Source: Arenibacter sp. 6A1 | Lineage (GTDB): Bacteria; Bacteroidota; Bacteroidia; Flavobacteriales; Flavobacteriaceae | Length of the DNA stretch: 64,000 nucleotides | Assembly: GCF_012272855.1 (NCBI RefSeq) | Contig: NZ_JAAXCQ010000001.1 | Coordinates: 1-64,000, forward strand | Direction: 5' to 3' | In this document: piece by piece, positions 25,041 to 34,592 of the stretch | Numbering within the stretch: the stretch's first letter is position 1 | How the letters are laid out: each line of letters begins with the position of its first letter | Translations under genes and position numbers: made by a program | The notes under the pieces: model-generated | The model's input: the letters and a program-made list of their open reading frames with translations, nothing else | Told to the model about the DNA's origin: nothing | Database searches by the model: none

Positions 25041-25640
25041 TTGTTAGAGAAAAGACAACAATTACCCCAAGAACAATTTATAGATGCAGATTATTTCATT
25101 TATTGTTTAGAAGCGGTTCCTGAAATAGAAACGGATACGGTTACCGAAGCACAAGAAAACTTGCAACAATTGGCCTTGAATTATGGAATAGCCAGTATCT
25201 ATAAAACATGCGATACCATTGAAGGACTAGAAGATAGTTTAAATGCACTGGTATTGGATGATCATAATTTTAAAGACTATGAAATTATCTACTTGGTTAT
25301 ACCAGGGGAAGCAAATAGTATTTGTTTAAATGACTATTACTATAGTTTACAAGAAATTGCAGAAATTTTTGAAGGAAAGTTAAAAGGGAAGATTTTACAT
25401 TTTTCAAATGCAAAAATTCTGGATTTAGACGAAGAAGAAGCACAATATTTTTTAGATATCACTGGCGCAAAAGGTGTTTCTGGCTATGGAAATGAGTTTA
25501 ATGGAATCAGCAGCTCAAATCTTGATAGAGCATTCTTTAACTTATTTAAAGAAGACGATAATATGCTAGATGTTGTAGAAGAATTGCATCAAAGACATTA
25601 CAATGTCTGCAAATTACTTGATTTTAGGTTGTATTATTAA
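25041..25640 (+). CDS. DUF6642-like protein, caspase-like fold with degenerate active site
   Basis: A 199-residue protein, starting at TTG since no in-frame ATG lies near the N-terminus. The order FIYCLEA ... IYKTCDTIEGLED ... YEIIYLVIPGE ... LHFSNAKILDL ... FLDITGAKGVSGYG resembles, from memory, DUF6642 proteins, which look like small caspase/CHAT-type folds. Where relatives have a His (AFHGE) this one has IPGE, and where they have a Cys (FGSCSTL) it has FSNAKIL, so a peptidase would be inactive. Function unknown. The gene stands alone: element L5 precedes it and a remnant element core in the opposite orientation follows. Confidence 0.6.
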   Translation: MLEKRQQLPQEQFIDADYFIYCLEAVPEIETDTVTEAQENLQQLALNYGIASIYKTCDTIEGLEDSLNALVLDDHNFKDYEIIYLVIPGEANSICLNDYYYSLQEIAEIFEGKLKGKILHFSNAKILDLDEEEAQYFLDITGAKGVSGYGNEFNGISSSNLDRAFFNLFKEDDNMLDVVEELHQRHYNVCKLLDFRLYY

Positions 25641-25879
25641 ACCCATATTGCGACTGCCATTTTAAAAGCTTAGTTTTTACCTTTAACATGGCAAGCGGCT
25701 AATTAAAAATACTAATTAAAACATGGTCCCCAGACGCCGCTAAGAAAATTGTTTATTAGCGGGTCATAATTCGCTTCAATAATAAAATGTTTCGGGATAT
25801 TTTGAATAATCGGATTATAGTTAACAAAAGGAAAACCATTAATAGCACAACTATACGGAAACTGCACATCATGCATATG

Positions 25880-25905
25880 TTCTATAATTTATATTATGTA
25901 AAATA
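25880..25905 (-). repeat. Remnant ACATAATG element core, inverted
   Basis: TTATATTATGTAAAATAGGA is a slightly changed core in the orientation of the right-hand copies. The rest of the element cannot be recognised. It begins about 25 bases after the stop codon of the minus-strand gene at 25931-26269. Confidence 0.6.
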
Positions 25906-25930
25906 GGAATAGTTTAAACCTGTTTTTTAC

Positions 25931-26269
25931 CTATTTTACATGGGATTCATACTCAGAAAGAGTTTGATGCATATCTAAGAGTGCCTCGAGTTGCTTAGTT
26001 ACTTTTGAAGTCAAATATTCTTCTAATTCTCCCTCACCTTTAATTAATTCCACTAAGTCCTGATTATTTTTGATCAGTAGTCTTACTCTTTTTTTAATAG
26101 ACTCGGATTTTAAAAACATTACGTAAGTATTGGGTTCAAACGTATAAGAGCAGATTTTTTGTTCTATTTGAAGTAAGTCGGTATAATTTCGCCGGAGTTT
26201 GATTAAGCATTCCATGCTACTGGGTATTACACCGTTTGTTTTCCAAAAATTTCTATAGGTTAATTCCAT
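25931..26269 (-). CDS. Small protein of unknown function
   Basis: A 112-residue charged, helical protein that I do not recognise. No signal peptide or membrane segment is seen. The C-terminal half (LVELIKGEGELEEYL...LEALLDMHQTLSEYE) could form a coiled coil. It is isolated, with 648 gene-free bases upstream and a remnant repeat core downstream. Confidence 0.6.
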   Translation of the reverse strand: MELTYRNFWKTNGVIPSSMECLIKLRRNYTDLLQIEQKICSYTFEPNTYVMFLKSESIKKRVRLLIKNNQDLVELIKGEGELEEYLTSKVTKQLEALLDMHQTLSEYESHVK

Positions 26270-26860
26270 ACTGAATAAGTTTTAACATAAATTAACTAAC
26301 GGGGAATTTTAGCTAAAGATAGCACATTATCCTCGAAAAATCTTACATACAATAAAGGGTAACAATTTCTTAAAAATTATTTTTCATACGAATCAACTGC
26401 TTTTTATTTACTTCTCCTGCCCTCCTTTTTTGAGAGTATTAAGGTTTATTTTTAGATCCTTATACTGTAAATAACTGTATTTTAGTAAGTTTACGACTAC
26501 TTATAGCAATTATAATAGTTTAATGCCTTACATCCTATAACTGGCCTTAAACAAGAAAAAAGTATTTCTTAATGATTATTTATTGGTGGTACAGAATCTT
26601 AATTTAAACAATATTAACGCTGTCTGTTAAATAATTCTAGCAGTAGTCCAGAAAAATCGATAAAAGAACAGTATCTGGAATATTTATCCATTAATCACAA
26701 AATTGAAGCACTACAACTATAAAAGCAAGAGATTATTGTGGGGGGTATTACTAGATGTTGTTATTTAAATACCAATGTTTTACTTATGATAGATATATAT
26801 ATAAAAGCTGAATGCGAACGCTTTGAGTATCGGTGGTATTTATAACGTCTAATCACAAAA
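26270..26860. other. Gene-free interval
   Basis: About 590 bases without a credible gene. At 26720-26770 a frame interrupted by a stop reads KQEIIVGGITRCC, which looks like the end of a double-glycine leader followed by Cys, but no start or leader helix can be shown. Confidence 0.4.
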
Positions 26861-26894
26861 AAAAATCCCCTGACGTGCTGTCAAGGGATTTTAA
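26861..26894 (-). terminator. Terminator of the lipoprotein gene at 26918
   Basis: AAATCCCCTGAC (26863-26874) pairs with GTCAAGGGATTT (26880-26891) with one mismatch. The A-run before it on + is the T-run on -. Confidence 0.8.
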
Positions 26895-26917
26895 ATAATA
26901 GTATCGTAAGAATTGTT

Positions 26918-27697
26918 TTACCAAGAATATTCCTCGCTTTTTCCGTTCGGAAAAATTACCATTCCCTTTTGATCGCAAGCCCCATCACCAAAGTCGAGCT
27001 TAGCGGTTAAGCCATTCATCTCTAAGGAAAGAACCCCAGAAGTGATATAAGGACATCCTATTTTTCCTGAGAGAGGTGATTTTATTTCGAAATTAAAGGT
27101 AGTATCCTTTAATACAATGTCCCATGTCCCTGTACAAGAAAAATCTGGCCCCTCTCCATTAAAATTGCCCAAATGCCAGGTTAGTTCCTTAGTGCCTGTA
27201 TGGATCGTTTTTGCGTTGTTAGGATGTGTCATCGTCACATCGGTACTGATATTATACACTAGTTCGTTCTCTATAGAAGAATCAAATGTAATGTCTTTTG
27301 TGCCTTCCAATAAATACCCATTGAAAGCAAATGAGCTAAAAGTGATGGTGAGGACTCCCTTATCCCCCGCCATATCACCGTTGTATCCTGAAAAAATAAG
27401 GGTGCCGTCCAGTAGATTGCCTTTTACCTCGCATTGGTCATAAGTAATGGAAATATTTTCTTCGGAATAACCAAAAATAGCGCAATCATGAATGTTTTTA
27501 TTAGTTGATCCTGTTTTATCTGGCATTAATTGTGGTAAGAGCTCATCGAAGCCTTCAAAGGCATTATTGATCTCCATTTGAGCCTTTACTTGATCCTTGC
27601 TTAAACTGTTTTCATTTAATTGATTTAATGCATCCTGGCTACATCCGACAAATAAAATGATCCCAAAAATTAAAAATAACACCTTATAATTCCTCAT
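26918..27697 (-). CDS. Exported lipoprotein of unknown function
   Basis: A 259-residue protein with a lipoprotein signal ending IILFVGC19SQ. The remainder is beta-rich: repeated stretches such as GTLIFSGYNGDMAG, GVLTITFSSFAFNGYLLEG and GTWDIVLKDTTFNFE suggest a beta-sandwich or barrel-like fold facing the periplasm or the cell surface. Five Cys besides the lipobox (including DCAIFG, QCEV and GDGACDQ) may form disulfides. I do not recognise a family. It has its own terminator. The phosphoesterase gene upstream on the same strand is 204 bases away, so co-transcription is uncertain. Confidence 0.7.
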   Translation of the reverse strand: MRNYKVLFLIFGIILFVGCSQDALNQLNENSLSKDQVKAQMEINNAFEGFDELLPQLMPDKTGSTNKNIHDCAIFGYSEENISITYDQCEVKGNLLDGTLIFSGYNGDMAGDKGVLTITFSSFAFNGYLLEGTKDITFDSSIENELVYNISTDVTMTHPNNAKTIHTGTKELTWHLGNFNGEGPDFSCTGTWDIVLKDTTFNFEIKSPLSGKIGCPYITSGVLSLEMNGLTAKLDFGDGACDQKGMVIFPNGKSEEYSW

Positions 27698-27901
27698 AAT
27701 TATTCTACTTTAGAATGTTATAGAAACGTGCAAATTTAGATATGTATTTCAATTGCAACTAAAATAACGACAGAAATTCGACCAAACACGTGATTTTACA
27801 ATATTATTCCTACGTATATGGCGGTTTTTTTATCAAAAATCTTCCTGAATACGATTTAAAACAGCTTTAAATTAGTCAATAAGATCTCTTATTTAAGTCT
27901 T

Positions 27902-28981
27902 TCAATCTAATACAAAACTAAAATCCTGATAGGGTTCCCGTTTATAAGCCATGTTATTAATTACGGGTGATAGGGCAAAATAAGGAGAAAAAGTAATAAC
28001 CCTAACTGTTTTTTCATCCGGTAAAAACTCCAATATCCGCAGCCATCCGTCACCGCCATTCCCATGCCATCCTCCACCCATTGCCTGTGCATTAAAGGTA
28101 AGCTGACTTACTTTTTTACCACCCGTATTTATATCTGTTTTAAATGCCGTATGTGCTTTAAAATTATCTGGAGCACCAATATGGCCAGAGATCACCATTT
28201 GAATGTTTTTAGAAGGAGCTACCAATTTATCCCAAATAGCCTTTCCGTAATTACCGTCCGTAATAGGATAGTTCTCTGATGTAATATGCTCGTTTTTTGC
28301 ATTTAAATAGGAATGTGTAAGAACTACTACCGTATGATCTTTGTAACGATTTTTATCAACCTCATTTATTGCCCAGTCCAAAATAGTATCCCGTGGGGCA
28401 AATTCAAGGTTCATGAATAAAAACTTTCTTTGCTGTGGCGATGTAAGTTCAATAGTAGCATTCTCAAGAGTGGGTTTCCCATGTACGTTATAGGCCGCAG
28501 CGCGTAGTCCATTTTGATTCAATATATTCCGATGTGCCGGAAAATAGTCATTATAATTAGAGGACCTGTTTTCTATGTTTTTATAACCAAAATCGTGGTT
28601 TCCAGCGGCTAAAATATAAGGCACATGGCCATCTAATTTTTCAAAGGCTCTAGATACGGCCTGCCATTGATTCCTACTAGGCTCATTGCCATTAATGTGA
28701 TCGGGCACCAACAATTCATTTTGCTCTACTAAATCCCCGGTACATAAGACCATTTTAATATTTAGAGGCTCTATATTTTCACGAACCCAGCCTGTCATTA
28801 ATTCCAAAATACCTTGATTTCTCTTAAATTTGGCATATGTTTGGGTGTCAGGAATCAAAATTACGGACCAAGAATCTGGATGGGATAGTTTTGGTGGATC
28901 ATAGATTTCTTGCCCAGTGATGGTTTGTAGAAGAAACAGCAGTGTGACAAAAGATATTATATTTCGCAGGTTTATTCTCAT
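27902..28981 (-). CDS. Secreted calcineurin-like metallophosphoesterase
   Basis: A 359-residue exported phosphoesterase. Signal peptide ISFVTLLFLLQTITGQ at the N-terminus. The dimetal motifs are in order: PDTQTYAK (Asp), CTGDLVEQN (GD), AAGNHDFGYK (GNHD), a histidine in TVVVLTHSYLN and SGHIGAPDNF (GH). It probably hydrolyses phosphate mono- or diesters outside the cytoplasm, with divalent metal ions. It lies back to back with recQ, sharing a 229-base intergenic region. It is separate from the phosphatase cluster at 49-53 kb. Confidence 0.88.
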   Translation of the reverse strand: MRINLRNIISFVTLLFLLQTITGQEIYDPPKLSHPDSWSVILIPDTQTYAKFKRNQGILELMTGWVRENIEPLNIKMVLCTGDLVEQNELLVPDHINGNEPSRNQWQAVSRAFEKLDGHVPYILAAGNHDFGYKNIENRSSNYNDYFPAHRNILNQNGLRAAAYNVHGKPTLENATIELTSPQQRKFLFMNLEFAPRDTILDWAINEVDKNRYKDHTVVVLTHSYLNAKNEHITSENYPITDGNYGKAIWDKLVAPSKNIQMVISGHIGAPDNFKAHTAFKTDINTGGKKVSQLTFNAQAMGGGWHGNGGDGWLRILEFLPDEKTVRVITFSPYFALSPVINNMAYKREPYQDFSFVLD

Positions 28982-29174
28982 TTTAATATTTTTAAATTAA
29001 TTCTATACCATATTGTCCTACTAAAATACTATTTTTAATACGCTCCATATCTTTAAAGATGGCAACTCTTAAATGTTTTTTAACAGAAAAACCAAGAAGA
29101 GAAATTATTGCATTGTACCCTCATATTTATAGTAAAATACCAGCAGGAATGTTCCTTTAAGGGATTTAAATCTT

Positions 29175-29182
29175 TAATTTTG
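29175..29182 (+). promoter_or_regulatory. Candidate -7 box (TAATTTTG) of recQ
   Basis: TAATTTTG fits the Bacteroidota TAnnTTTG -7 box and is 28 bases before the recQ ATG. No clear TTG at -33 was seen. Confidence 0.45.
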
Positions 29183-29210
29183 CAGCTTTCCGATTTCTAA
29201 ACAAATAAAA

Positions 29211-31334
29211 ATGTCATTGACCGATTCTACCAGTAAATTGCTTCCCGTACTTAAGAAATATTTTGGATACGATAGTTTCAGAAATCAACAAGAAGCCATT
29301 ATTACATCGGTTCTTGATAAGCAAGACAATTTAGTAATTATGCCTACCGGCGGCGGAAAATCGATCTGTTTTCAATTACCTGCCCTTCTTTTTGATGGGG
29401 TTACCATAGTGCTTTCGCCCCTTATTGCTCTTATGAAGGACCAGGTTGACGGCTTAAAGGCGAACGGTATTCCGGCTGCCTATTTTAATAGTAGCCAGTC
29501 TGGAGAGGAGCAAGAGTATATTATAGATCAAACCGTAAAAGGTTCGTTAAAACTATTGTATGTAGCACCTGAAAGTTTGGCAGGATTGACCAATGTATTA
29601 AAAGAACAGTATGTGAGTTGTATCGCGGTTGATGAAGCTCATTGTATTTCATCATGGGGACACGATTTTAGGCCCTCGTATCAACAACTTGGGTTTATAA
29701 AGAAAACACTGCCAAGCACTCCTATTATAGCGTTGACCGCAACTGCGGACAAGGCTACTAGACAAGATATTGTAAATCAATTACAAATTCCAAATGCCAA
29801 GCAATTTTTAACCTCCTTCGATAGAAAGAATATTTCCTTAGAAGTACGTCCAGCCCATGACAGGGTGGGACAAATCTTAAAATTTATTGCCCGCAGGCCC
29901 AATGAGTCCGGCATTATCTACTGTTTAAGTCGGAAATCTACCGAAAACCTAGTAGATAAACTGCGCCTTAAAGGGATTAAGGCGACGGCTTATCATGCTG
30001 GACTCGATTTTGAGAGTAGAACTAAGGTGCAGGAAGATTTCATTTTTGACAAAACACAAATTGTATGCGCTACCGTAGCCTTTGGAATGGGAATAGACAA
30101 GTCTAATGTTCGCTGGGTCATACATTATAATATGCCTAAGAATATAGAAGGTTATTACCAGGAAATTGGGCGGGCAGGAAGAGATGGACTCAAGGCCAGG
30201 GCCTTACTTTTCCATAGTTATGGCGATGTAATGCAGCTGCGTAAATTCGCAGAAGGTTCGGCCAATGAAGAAGTGCAAATAGCCAAGCTAGACCGTATGA
30301 AGCAATTTTCGGAAGCCCCTACCTGCAGAAGAAAGATATTGTTGAGCTACTTCGGGGAGTTTTTAAAGAAAGACTGCGGAAACTGCGATGTATGCAAAAA
30401 TCCACCGCAGTTTTTTGACGGAACTGTTATAGCACAAAAAATCTTATCCACTATTGTAAGAATAAAAGAAGTAGAACCTATAGGAGTCATTATCGATGTC
30501 TTAAGAGGCGCCCACAATGCCGGGGTACTGGAAAAGAACTATCATCAAACGATAAAAACCTTCGGCATTGGAAAGGATATTTCTTGGAACGATTGGCAGC
30601 ATTATGTCATTCAACTTATAAACCAAGGATATTGTGAAATTGCATTTCATAAAAACAACGTTTTGAGGCTCACCGCTTTTTCCAAAGAAGTCTTATTTGG
30701 AAATACTAAAGTTCTAATGAGCAAACCGTTGAAAAATGAAGAAAAGATTGTAGTAGAAAAAGAACGCAAAGCAAAACCTATTGGTGAGAATTCTTTGTTT
30801 GAACGACTGCGAAAATTGAGGTACCAGATATCGATGGATGAAAACATACCTGCTTATCTAGTATTTAACGATGCTACCCTTAAAGAACTGGAAGCAGAAA
30901 GGCCGAGCAGCGAAGAAGAATTTATCCAGATAAGTGGCGTTGGGCAACGCAAGATGGAAGTGTACGGGGATTTGTTTATTCAGGAAATAAAAGCTTTCCA
31001 AGATGAAAAAAAGGCAAAGAAAAAGCGTGGTTCCCATACCTTTAACGACACTTATGAGCTCTACAAAAAAGGAAATAGTATTGAGGAAATAGCCAAAATA
31101 AGAAAGCTAAAACCAACGACTATATTTTCCCATTTGGCTAAATTATATGTCGATGGCAAAGATATTGATATCTACAAATATGTCGATAAAAAATCTGTAT
31201 CTCAGGTGGTGAAGGCCAAAAAGGCTTTAAAAAGTCCGGAAACCCTAAAGCCCTATTTTGAGTATTTTGAAGAAAAAATGGAGTATTCTACGATAAGACT
31301 AGCCCTTAGTGTTATTGAAAAAGAAAATTTGTAG
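29211..31334 (+). CDS. recQ: ATP-dependent DNA helicase RecQ
   Basis: A 707-residue 3'-5' superfamily 2 DNA helicase acting in recombination and repair. Helicase motifs: Walker A MPTGGGKSICFQ (about 44-55), DEAH box in VDEAHCISSWGHDFRP, LTATA, then QEIGRAGRDG near 322. The zinc-binding region shows C-R-R-K and CGNCDVC. A winged-helix RQC domain follows, then an HRDC domain (SLFERLRKLR... to about 620) and a C-terminal extension ending in a helix-turn-helix-like segment (ELYKKGNSIEEIAKIRKLKPTTIFSHLAKL), the usual Bacteroidota layout. Monocistronic; convergent with the small membrane protein at 31352. Confidence 0.96.
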   Translation: MSLTDSTSKLLPVLKKYFGYDSFRNQQEAIITSVLDKQDNLVIMPTGGGKSICFQLPALLFDGVTIVLSPLIALMKDQVDGLKANGIPAAYFNSSQSGEEQEYIIDQTVKGSLKLLYVAPESLAGLTNVLKEQYVSCIAVDEAHCISSWGHDFRPSYQQLGFIKKTLPSTPIIALTATADKATRQDIVNQLQIPNAKQFLTSFDRKNISLEVRPAHDRVGQILKFIARRPNESGIIYCLSRKSTENLVDKLRLKGIKATAYHAGLDFESRTKVQEDFIFDKTQIVCATVAFGMGIDKSNVRWVIHYNMPKNIEGYYQEIGRAGRDGLKARALLFHSYGDVMQLRKFAEGSANEEVQIAKLDRMKQFSEAPTCRRKILLSYFGEFLKKDCGNCDVCKNPPQFFDGTVIAQKILSTIVRIKEVEPIGVIIDVLRGAHNAGVLEKNYHQTIKTFGIGKDISWNDWQHYVIQLINQGYCEIAFHKNNVLRLTAFSKEVLFGNTKVLMSKPLKNEEKIVVEKERKAKPIGENSLFERLRKLRYQISMDENIPAYLVFNDATLKELEAERPSSEEEFIQISGVGQRKMEVYGDLFIQEIKAFQDEKKAKKKRGSHTFNDTYELYKKGNSIEEIAKIRKLKPTTIFSHLAKLYVDGKDIDIYKYVDKKSVSQVVKAKKALKSPETLKPYFEYFEEKMEYSTIRLALSVIEKENL

Positions 31335-31351
31335 TGCATATATTGGAGCTA

Positions 31352-31663
31352 CTATCGTTCCAGATCATTTAATAGTCTATTTGCCCGGTTTATGTTGGAA
31401 GTATAGCATTTTAACACCTTTTTACTAAACAGATAATAAAAAATAAAGGCAAGAGGCAAAAACCAATACCAGAATGGCTTAAATGGTTGGCTAAAAATAT
31501 CTTCTCCGTTCATAAGCTTAGAAGTAACCGGAATTAGTATGATCATAAAAACATACCCTATGTAAACACTGGTCTTCTGTAGCCTTTGAAACCTTTGTTT
31601 ATTGATGGAGAATTTTTGAACCACATCTTTATAGTTGTTTTTCGAAACATCTACATTCTGCAT
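31352..31663 (-). CDS. Small two-helix membrane protein of unknown function
   Basis: A 103-residue protein with two membrane helices (VYIGYVFMIILIPV and YWFLPLAFIFYYLF) and basic ends. I do not recognise a family. Converges with recQ, with 17 bases between stop codons. A partial ACATAATG element (R1) lies upstream of its start. Confidence 0.65.
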   Translation of the reverse strand: MQNVDVSKNNYKDVVQKFSINKQRFQRLQKTSVYIGYVFMIILIPVTSKLMNGEDIFSQPFKPFWYWFLPLAFIFYYLFSKKVLKCYTSNINRANRLLNDLER

Positions 31664-31728
31664 GCGCCTTAAGTATGTTAATCAAAACACTTTTAAACCG
31701 ATAATATTAGTCCTTATGTTCGTTTATT

Positions 31729-31813
31729 AAGTGATTCGACCTTTGTCTTAGATGGCTTCTACCCTATTAGGAATGGATTTTGAAAAGCGCTATACATTAT
31801 GTAAAATAGAATA
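31729..31813 (-). repeat. ACATAATG element, partial copy R1
   Basis: On the minus strand it begins TTCTATTTTACATAATG-like at 31813 (TTCTATTTTACATAATGTAT) and keeps a changed AATAGGGTAGA part. The GCGTATTTG half cannot be recognised. Confidence 0.65.
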
Positions 31814-32041
31814 CCTATTAAACTGTATCGCTTCTAAGAGTAGGGACTATAATGCTTTTTTATTCTTTATTTCCTAATAGAGTAGTGCTTTAATTTTATT
31901 TCATATCAAGGAAATTCGAGCCTATTTTAATATTCGCTTAAGAACCGGACAAAGAAAGCTTGTTGGTAGCAATGCGTAAGTAGTGCTAACCTATAAGGTG
32001 CTCATAATTATAACATTTCGCCCAAAATCAGCTACTTGATG

Positions 32042-32199
32042 TTTTTCATATTCCGAACAAGTAGTTGGTTAATTTTAAATACGAGAACTATAAGATACTA
32101 TGTCTAGTATGAAATTTTATGCCTTTAACCTAAAGCTTATAGGACGCTCCCCTCTTGGGGCGGAAAATTTGAACGCCATTTACATTATGTAAAATAGAA
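32042..32199 (-). repeat. ACATAATG element, copy R2
   Basis: Starts TTCTATTTTACATAATG at 32199 on the minus strand. The stem-loop is CCCC/GGGG around a 4-base loop. The CGTATTT part is diverged (TCGTATTTAAAA). It ends GGAATATGAAAA. Confidence 0.75.
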
Positions 32200-32583
32200 T
32201 AAAGAATGTTTTTTACTTAAAAATTTCTTATTCTCTAATATGCACCCTATAAGTAATATTTCACTCTAAACCTTTTTTATTACTTTTTAAATTGAAGACC
32301 TTATATAATTATCATTACCGGTCTTATAGATTATGTATCCCTAGGGGGGACCAGATTTCAAACGAATCTATGGTAATTATAAGGTTGTTGAAAAAGGAAT
32401 TCATACTTATTAGCTAAACTAAAAGCTCTGTAATATGTAGGTGCATCATAAAAAAAAACTTTCTCAGGATTCGGCTTTTCCCTGTAAGAAAATCTCGTTC
32501 GGTCACGAACAGCTCTGGAAAAATATCTTGCCGGAAGCCGAAATGGAATGTAGACGCCCTACATTAATCCCTAGCCATGTTTC
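32200..32583. other. Interval between elements R2 and R3
   Basis: About 380 bases. On + a 56-codon frame (GTG 32441 to stop 32611) reads SFGHEQLWKNILPEAEMEC in its middle and ends inside element R3. It looks like it could be a gene fragment, but I recognise no family and cannot show a start. Otherwise nothing. Confidence 0.35.
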
Positions 32584-32648
32584 TTATAACTTTGCTATTC
32601 CTTACAGATAGTCAGAAATTCTGAAATACGCGATTTATGAGAAGGCAT
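32584..32648 (-). repeat. ACATAATG element, partial copy R3
   Basis: Only the distal half is kept: CTTCTCATAAATCGCGTATTT to GGAATAGCAAAGTTAT on the minus strand. It begins a block that is repeated at 33133 onward. Confidence 0.75.
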
Positions 32649-32802
32649 GATTCATAGTGATAGAGGGAATAGAATTCTTGGATTAAACCAAAGAATTCTA
32701 ATTCTTATAAATTTTAGATTCCCTGTTATAGATATCGTTTAGATACCAGGTCCCAAAATTAGAAAATCTTCATTTTATACTGGAGCTTTTAAGCTTTTTA
32801 TA

Positions 32803-32960
32803 GGATTCATATTTTTAATATCCCGTATCATTGCTAGGAAATTTTGGAATACGCGATTTATGAAAAAGCTCCTTTTTGGGGTTTCACCTTGCCCTTAAAA
32901 CACCCACTTCCCTATTGGGTGTGATTTCTGAAACGCCCTTACCATTATGTAAAATAGAAA
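32803..32960 (-). repeat. ACATAATG element, copy R4
   Basis: Full copy on the minus strand. The stem is ACACCC/GGGTGT (6 bp) around AATAGGGAAGT. Contains AAATCGCGTATTCCAAAA and a changed 3' end (GATATTAAAAATATGAATCC) shared with R6. Confidence 0.87.
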
Positions 32961-33132
32961 AAAATTGTAGAATGGGGGATCGGCAATTAAGTCAAACCCT
33001 GTAGTCTGGAAATTCTTTTTTAGGGAATCGTTGGTCCTATGCTTTCAATTAGCATCTTACTTCGGATCTCATTAGCTCCAGGTAAAAAATAACAAAGGTC
33101 AAATTAGGGTGCTTTTCTAAAAAATCATCGTT

Positions 33133-33196
33133 TTCCATAACTTTCATATTCCGTATCATTGTCCGCAAATTTTCAAATACGCGATTTATGAGAAGA
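33133..33196 (-). repeat. ACATAATG element, partial copy R5
   Basis: Only the distal half is kept: TTCTCATAAATCGCGTATTT through GGAATATGAAAGTTATGG. Nearly the same as the matching half of R8. Confidence 0.78.
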
Positions 33197-33367
33197 CTTG
33201 GGTTATAACGATAGTGGGAATAGAAGTTCTTGGATTGAACCATAGAATTCTAATTCTTATAAATTTGAAATTCCCTGATTAAAGAGGTTATTTAAACGAC
33301 TGCTCCAAGAGTTAGAAAACCTTCATTTTATTCTGGAGCTATTAAGCTTTTCCAAAGTGTTCATTAG

Positions 33368-33524
33368 GATTCATATTTTTAATATCCCGTATCATTGCTA
33401 GGAAATTTTGGAATACGCGATTTATGAGAAGGCTATTATTTGAGGGTTTCACCTTGCCCTTAAACCACTCTCTTCCCTACTGGGAATGATTTTTGAAACG
33501 CCCTTAACATTATGTAAAACAGAA
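33368..33524 (-). repeat. ACATAATG element, copy R6
   Basis: Full copy. Begins TTCTGTTTTACATAATG, with stem CATTC/GAGTG (one wobble) around CCAGTAGGGAAGA. The distal half is almost identical to R4. It lies 24 bases downstream of the broken gene at 33549. Confidence 0.88.
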
Positions 33525-33548
33525 AGAGATTGAAGGATTTCTCCGAGT

Positions 33549-33938
33549 TTACTTCCATTCTACATCTAATTTCTCTAACTCATAAGTTAATTTGGCAAGA
33601 GAAATAGGATCAATAATTTGAGTATTGATGGTCAATTCTTTTTTCTCCGTTTTTAAGATGTAATCTCCCGAAAACTTCCTAGTTTGATTAATATCAGTCA
33701 AATAAATTTCCTTTCCAAAGGGACTATTTGCTTTTAATATTCCCTTTTCTATTGTCAGATATTTGTGTTGTCTTTGATAAAAGTAAACTGATAAATACAT
33801 AAAGGAAATAACTAGCCATCCATAATCGGCCCAATTCTTCCCTTCTATAGAATGGTTAAAAAGAAAAAATCAAACAAGCCATACTAGACCAAAAATCAGA
33901 TTACCATTCTGATACCGTTTTTTATATCTTATCTTCAT
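33549..33938 (-). pseudogene. Small membrane protein gene interrupted by an in-frame TGA
   Basis: Reading from the ATG at 33936-33938, the frame gives MKIRYKKRYQNGNLIFGLVW... with a membrane helix, meets a TGA at 33870-33872 (codon 23), then continues without further stops through a second helix (YGWLVISFMYLSVYFYQ) to a stop at 33549. The total is 129 codons, the size of small two-helix proteins with a PH-like tail that are common in flavobacteria. The last 83 codons from the ATG at 33800 could still be translated. A Trp codon changed to TGA would explain it. The downstream part looks intact, so the mutation may be recent. Confidence 0.7.
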
Positions 33939-34279
33939 AAACCGGTTTTTATATCCCACACTTAAATAGGCTTAGGTCGTTTTACTCCATTTACAGCTCT
34001 TAGATATAAATACTTAGGTTTAAATATTTGTTTCACTTCAAAAAATTTAATGCTTGGTTTTTCCAATCAAATTCCCGGTGATTATCACTTAAATATACAA
34101 ATATTGTTTCCTCCCAGATTAACTTCTTGGGGTATGCTGCTTATTTTTATCAATAGATTTTATCACTGAAATTATGGTATCAGTTTGTTATCTTGGTATA
34201 AACAATAATACAGGTTGGCGCTGCAAATCTTGCTTTGATAGCATCCTAAAAGACTGAAAATTGAAAGAAAACTCATTTT
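33939..34279. other. Gene-free interval between the broken gene and element R7
   Basis: About 340 bases with no credible gene. It should hold the promoter of the broken minus-strand gene; no clear box was found. Confidence 0.4.
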
Positions 34280-34421
34280 AGTATTTGGTATTCTTGCCTA
34301 TAAATTTTGGAATACGCGATTTATGAGAAGGCTATTATTTAGGGTTTCACCTTGCCCTTAGACCACCCTCTTCCCTACTGGGGTGATTTTTGAAACGCCC
34401 TTAACATTATGTAAAATAGAA
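34280..34421 (-). repeat. ACATAATG element, copy R7
   Basis: Nearly the same as R6 over its centre. The stem is CACCC/GGGTG (5 bp) around CAGTAGGGAAGA. It begins TTCTATTTTACATAATGTTA and includes AAATCGCGTATTCCAAAA. Confidence 0.88.
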
Positions 34422-34592
34422 AAAGTTGTAGAATGGGTGATCTACTATTAAGTCAAACCCTGTAGTCAAGAAATCCTTTTCTAGGAGATCGTTGGCCGTT
34501 TTATTCAGCTAGCATCTTACTAAGGATCTTATTAGCTCCAGGTAAAAAATAACAAAGGTCAAATTACGGTGCTTTTCTAAAAAATCATCGTT
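34422..34592. repeat. Duplicated spacer between elements (copy of 32961-33132)
   Basis: The segment shares long stretches with 32961-33132, such as AAGTCAAACCCTGTAGTC and GCTCCAGGTAAAAAATAAC. Both copies lie between a full element and a distal element half, so the spacer was duplicated with its flanking elements. Confidence 0.8.

Noticed and set aside
18178..25905. Integron-like gene-cassette array with the elements as attC sites
   Set aside because: No integrase is present, the elements lack clear GTTRRRY/RYYYAAC core pairs, and they are found in two opposite orientations. Cassette-like spacing alone is not enough.
26720..26770. A third double-glycine leader peptide (KQEIIVGGITRCC)
   Set aside because: A stop codon lies directly before this stretch, and no start or leader helix is upstream in frame. 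It is far from the exporter.
33049..33243. A 64-codon gene on the minus strand
   Set aside because: It lies across partial element R5 and a duplicated spacer. The second copy at 34.5 kb keeps part of the frame, but only because the DNA is duplicated.
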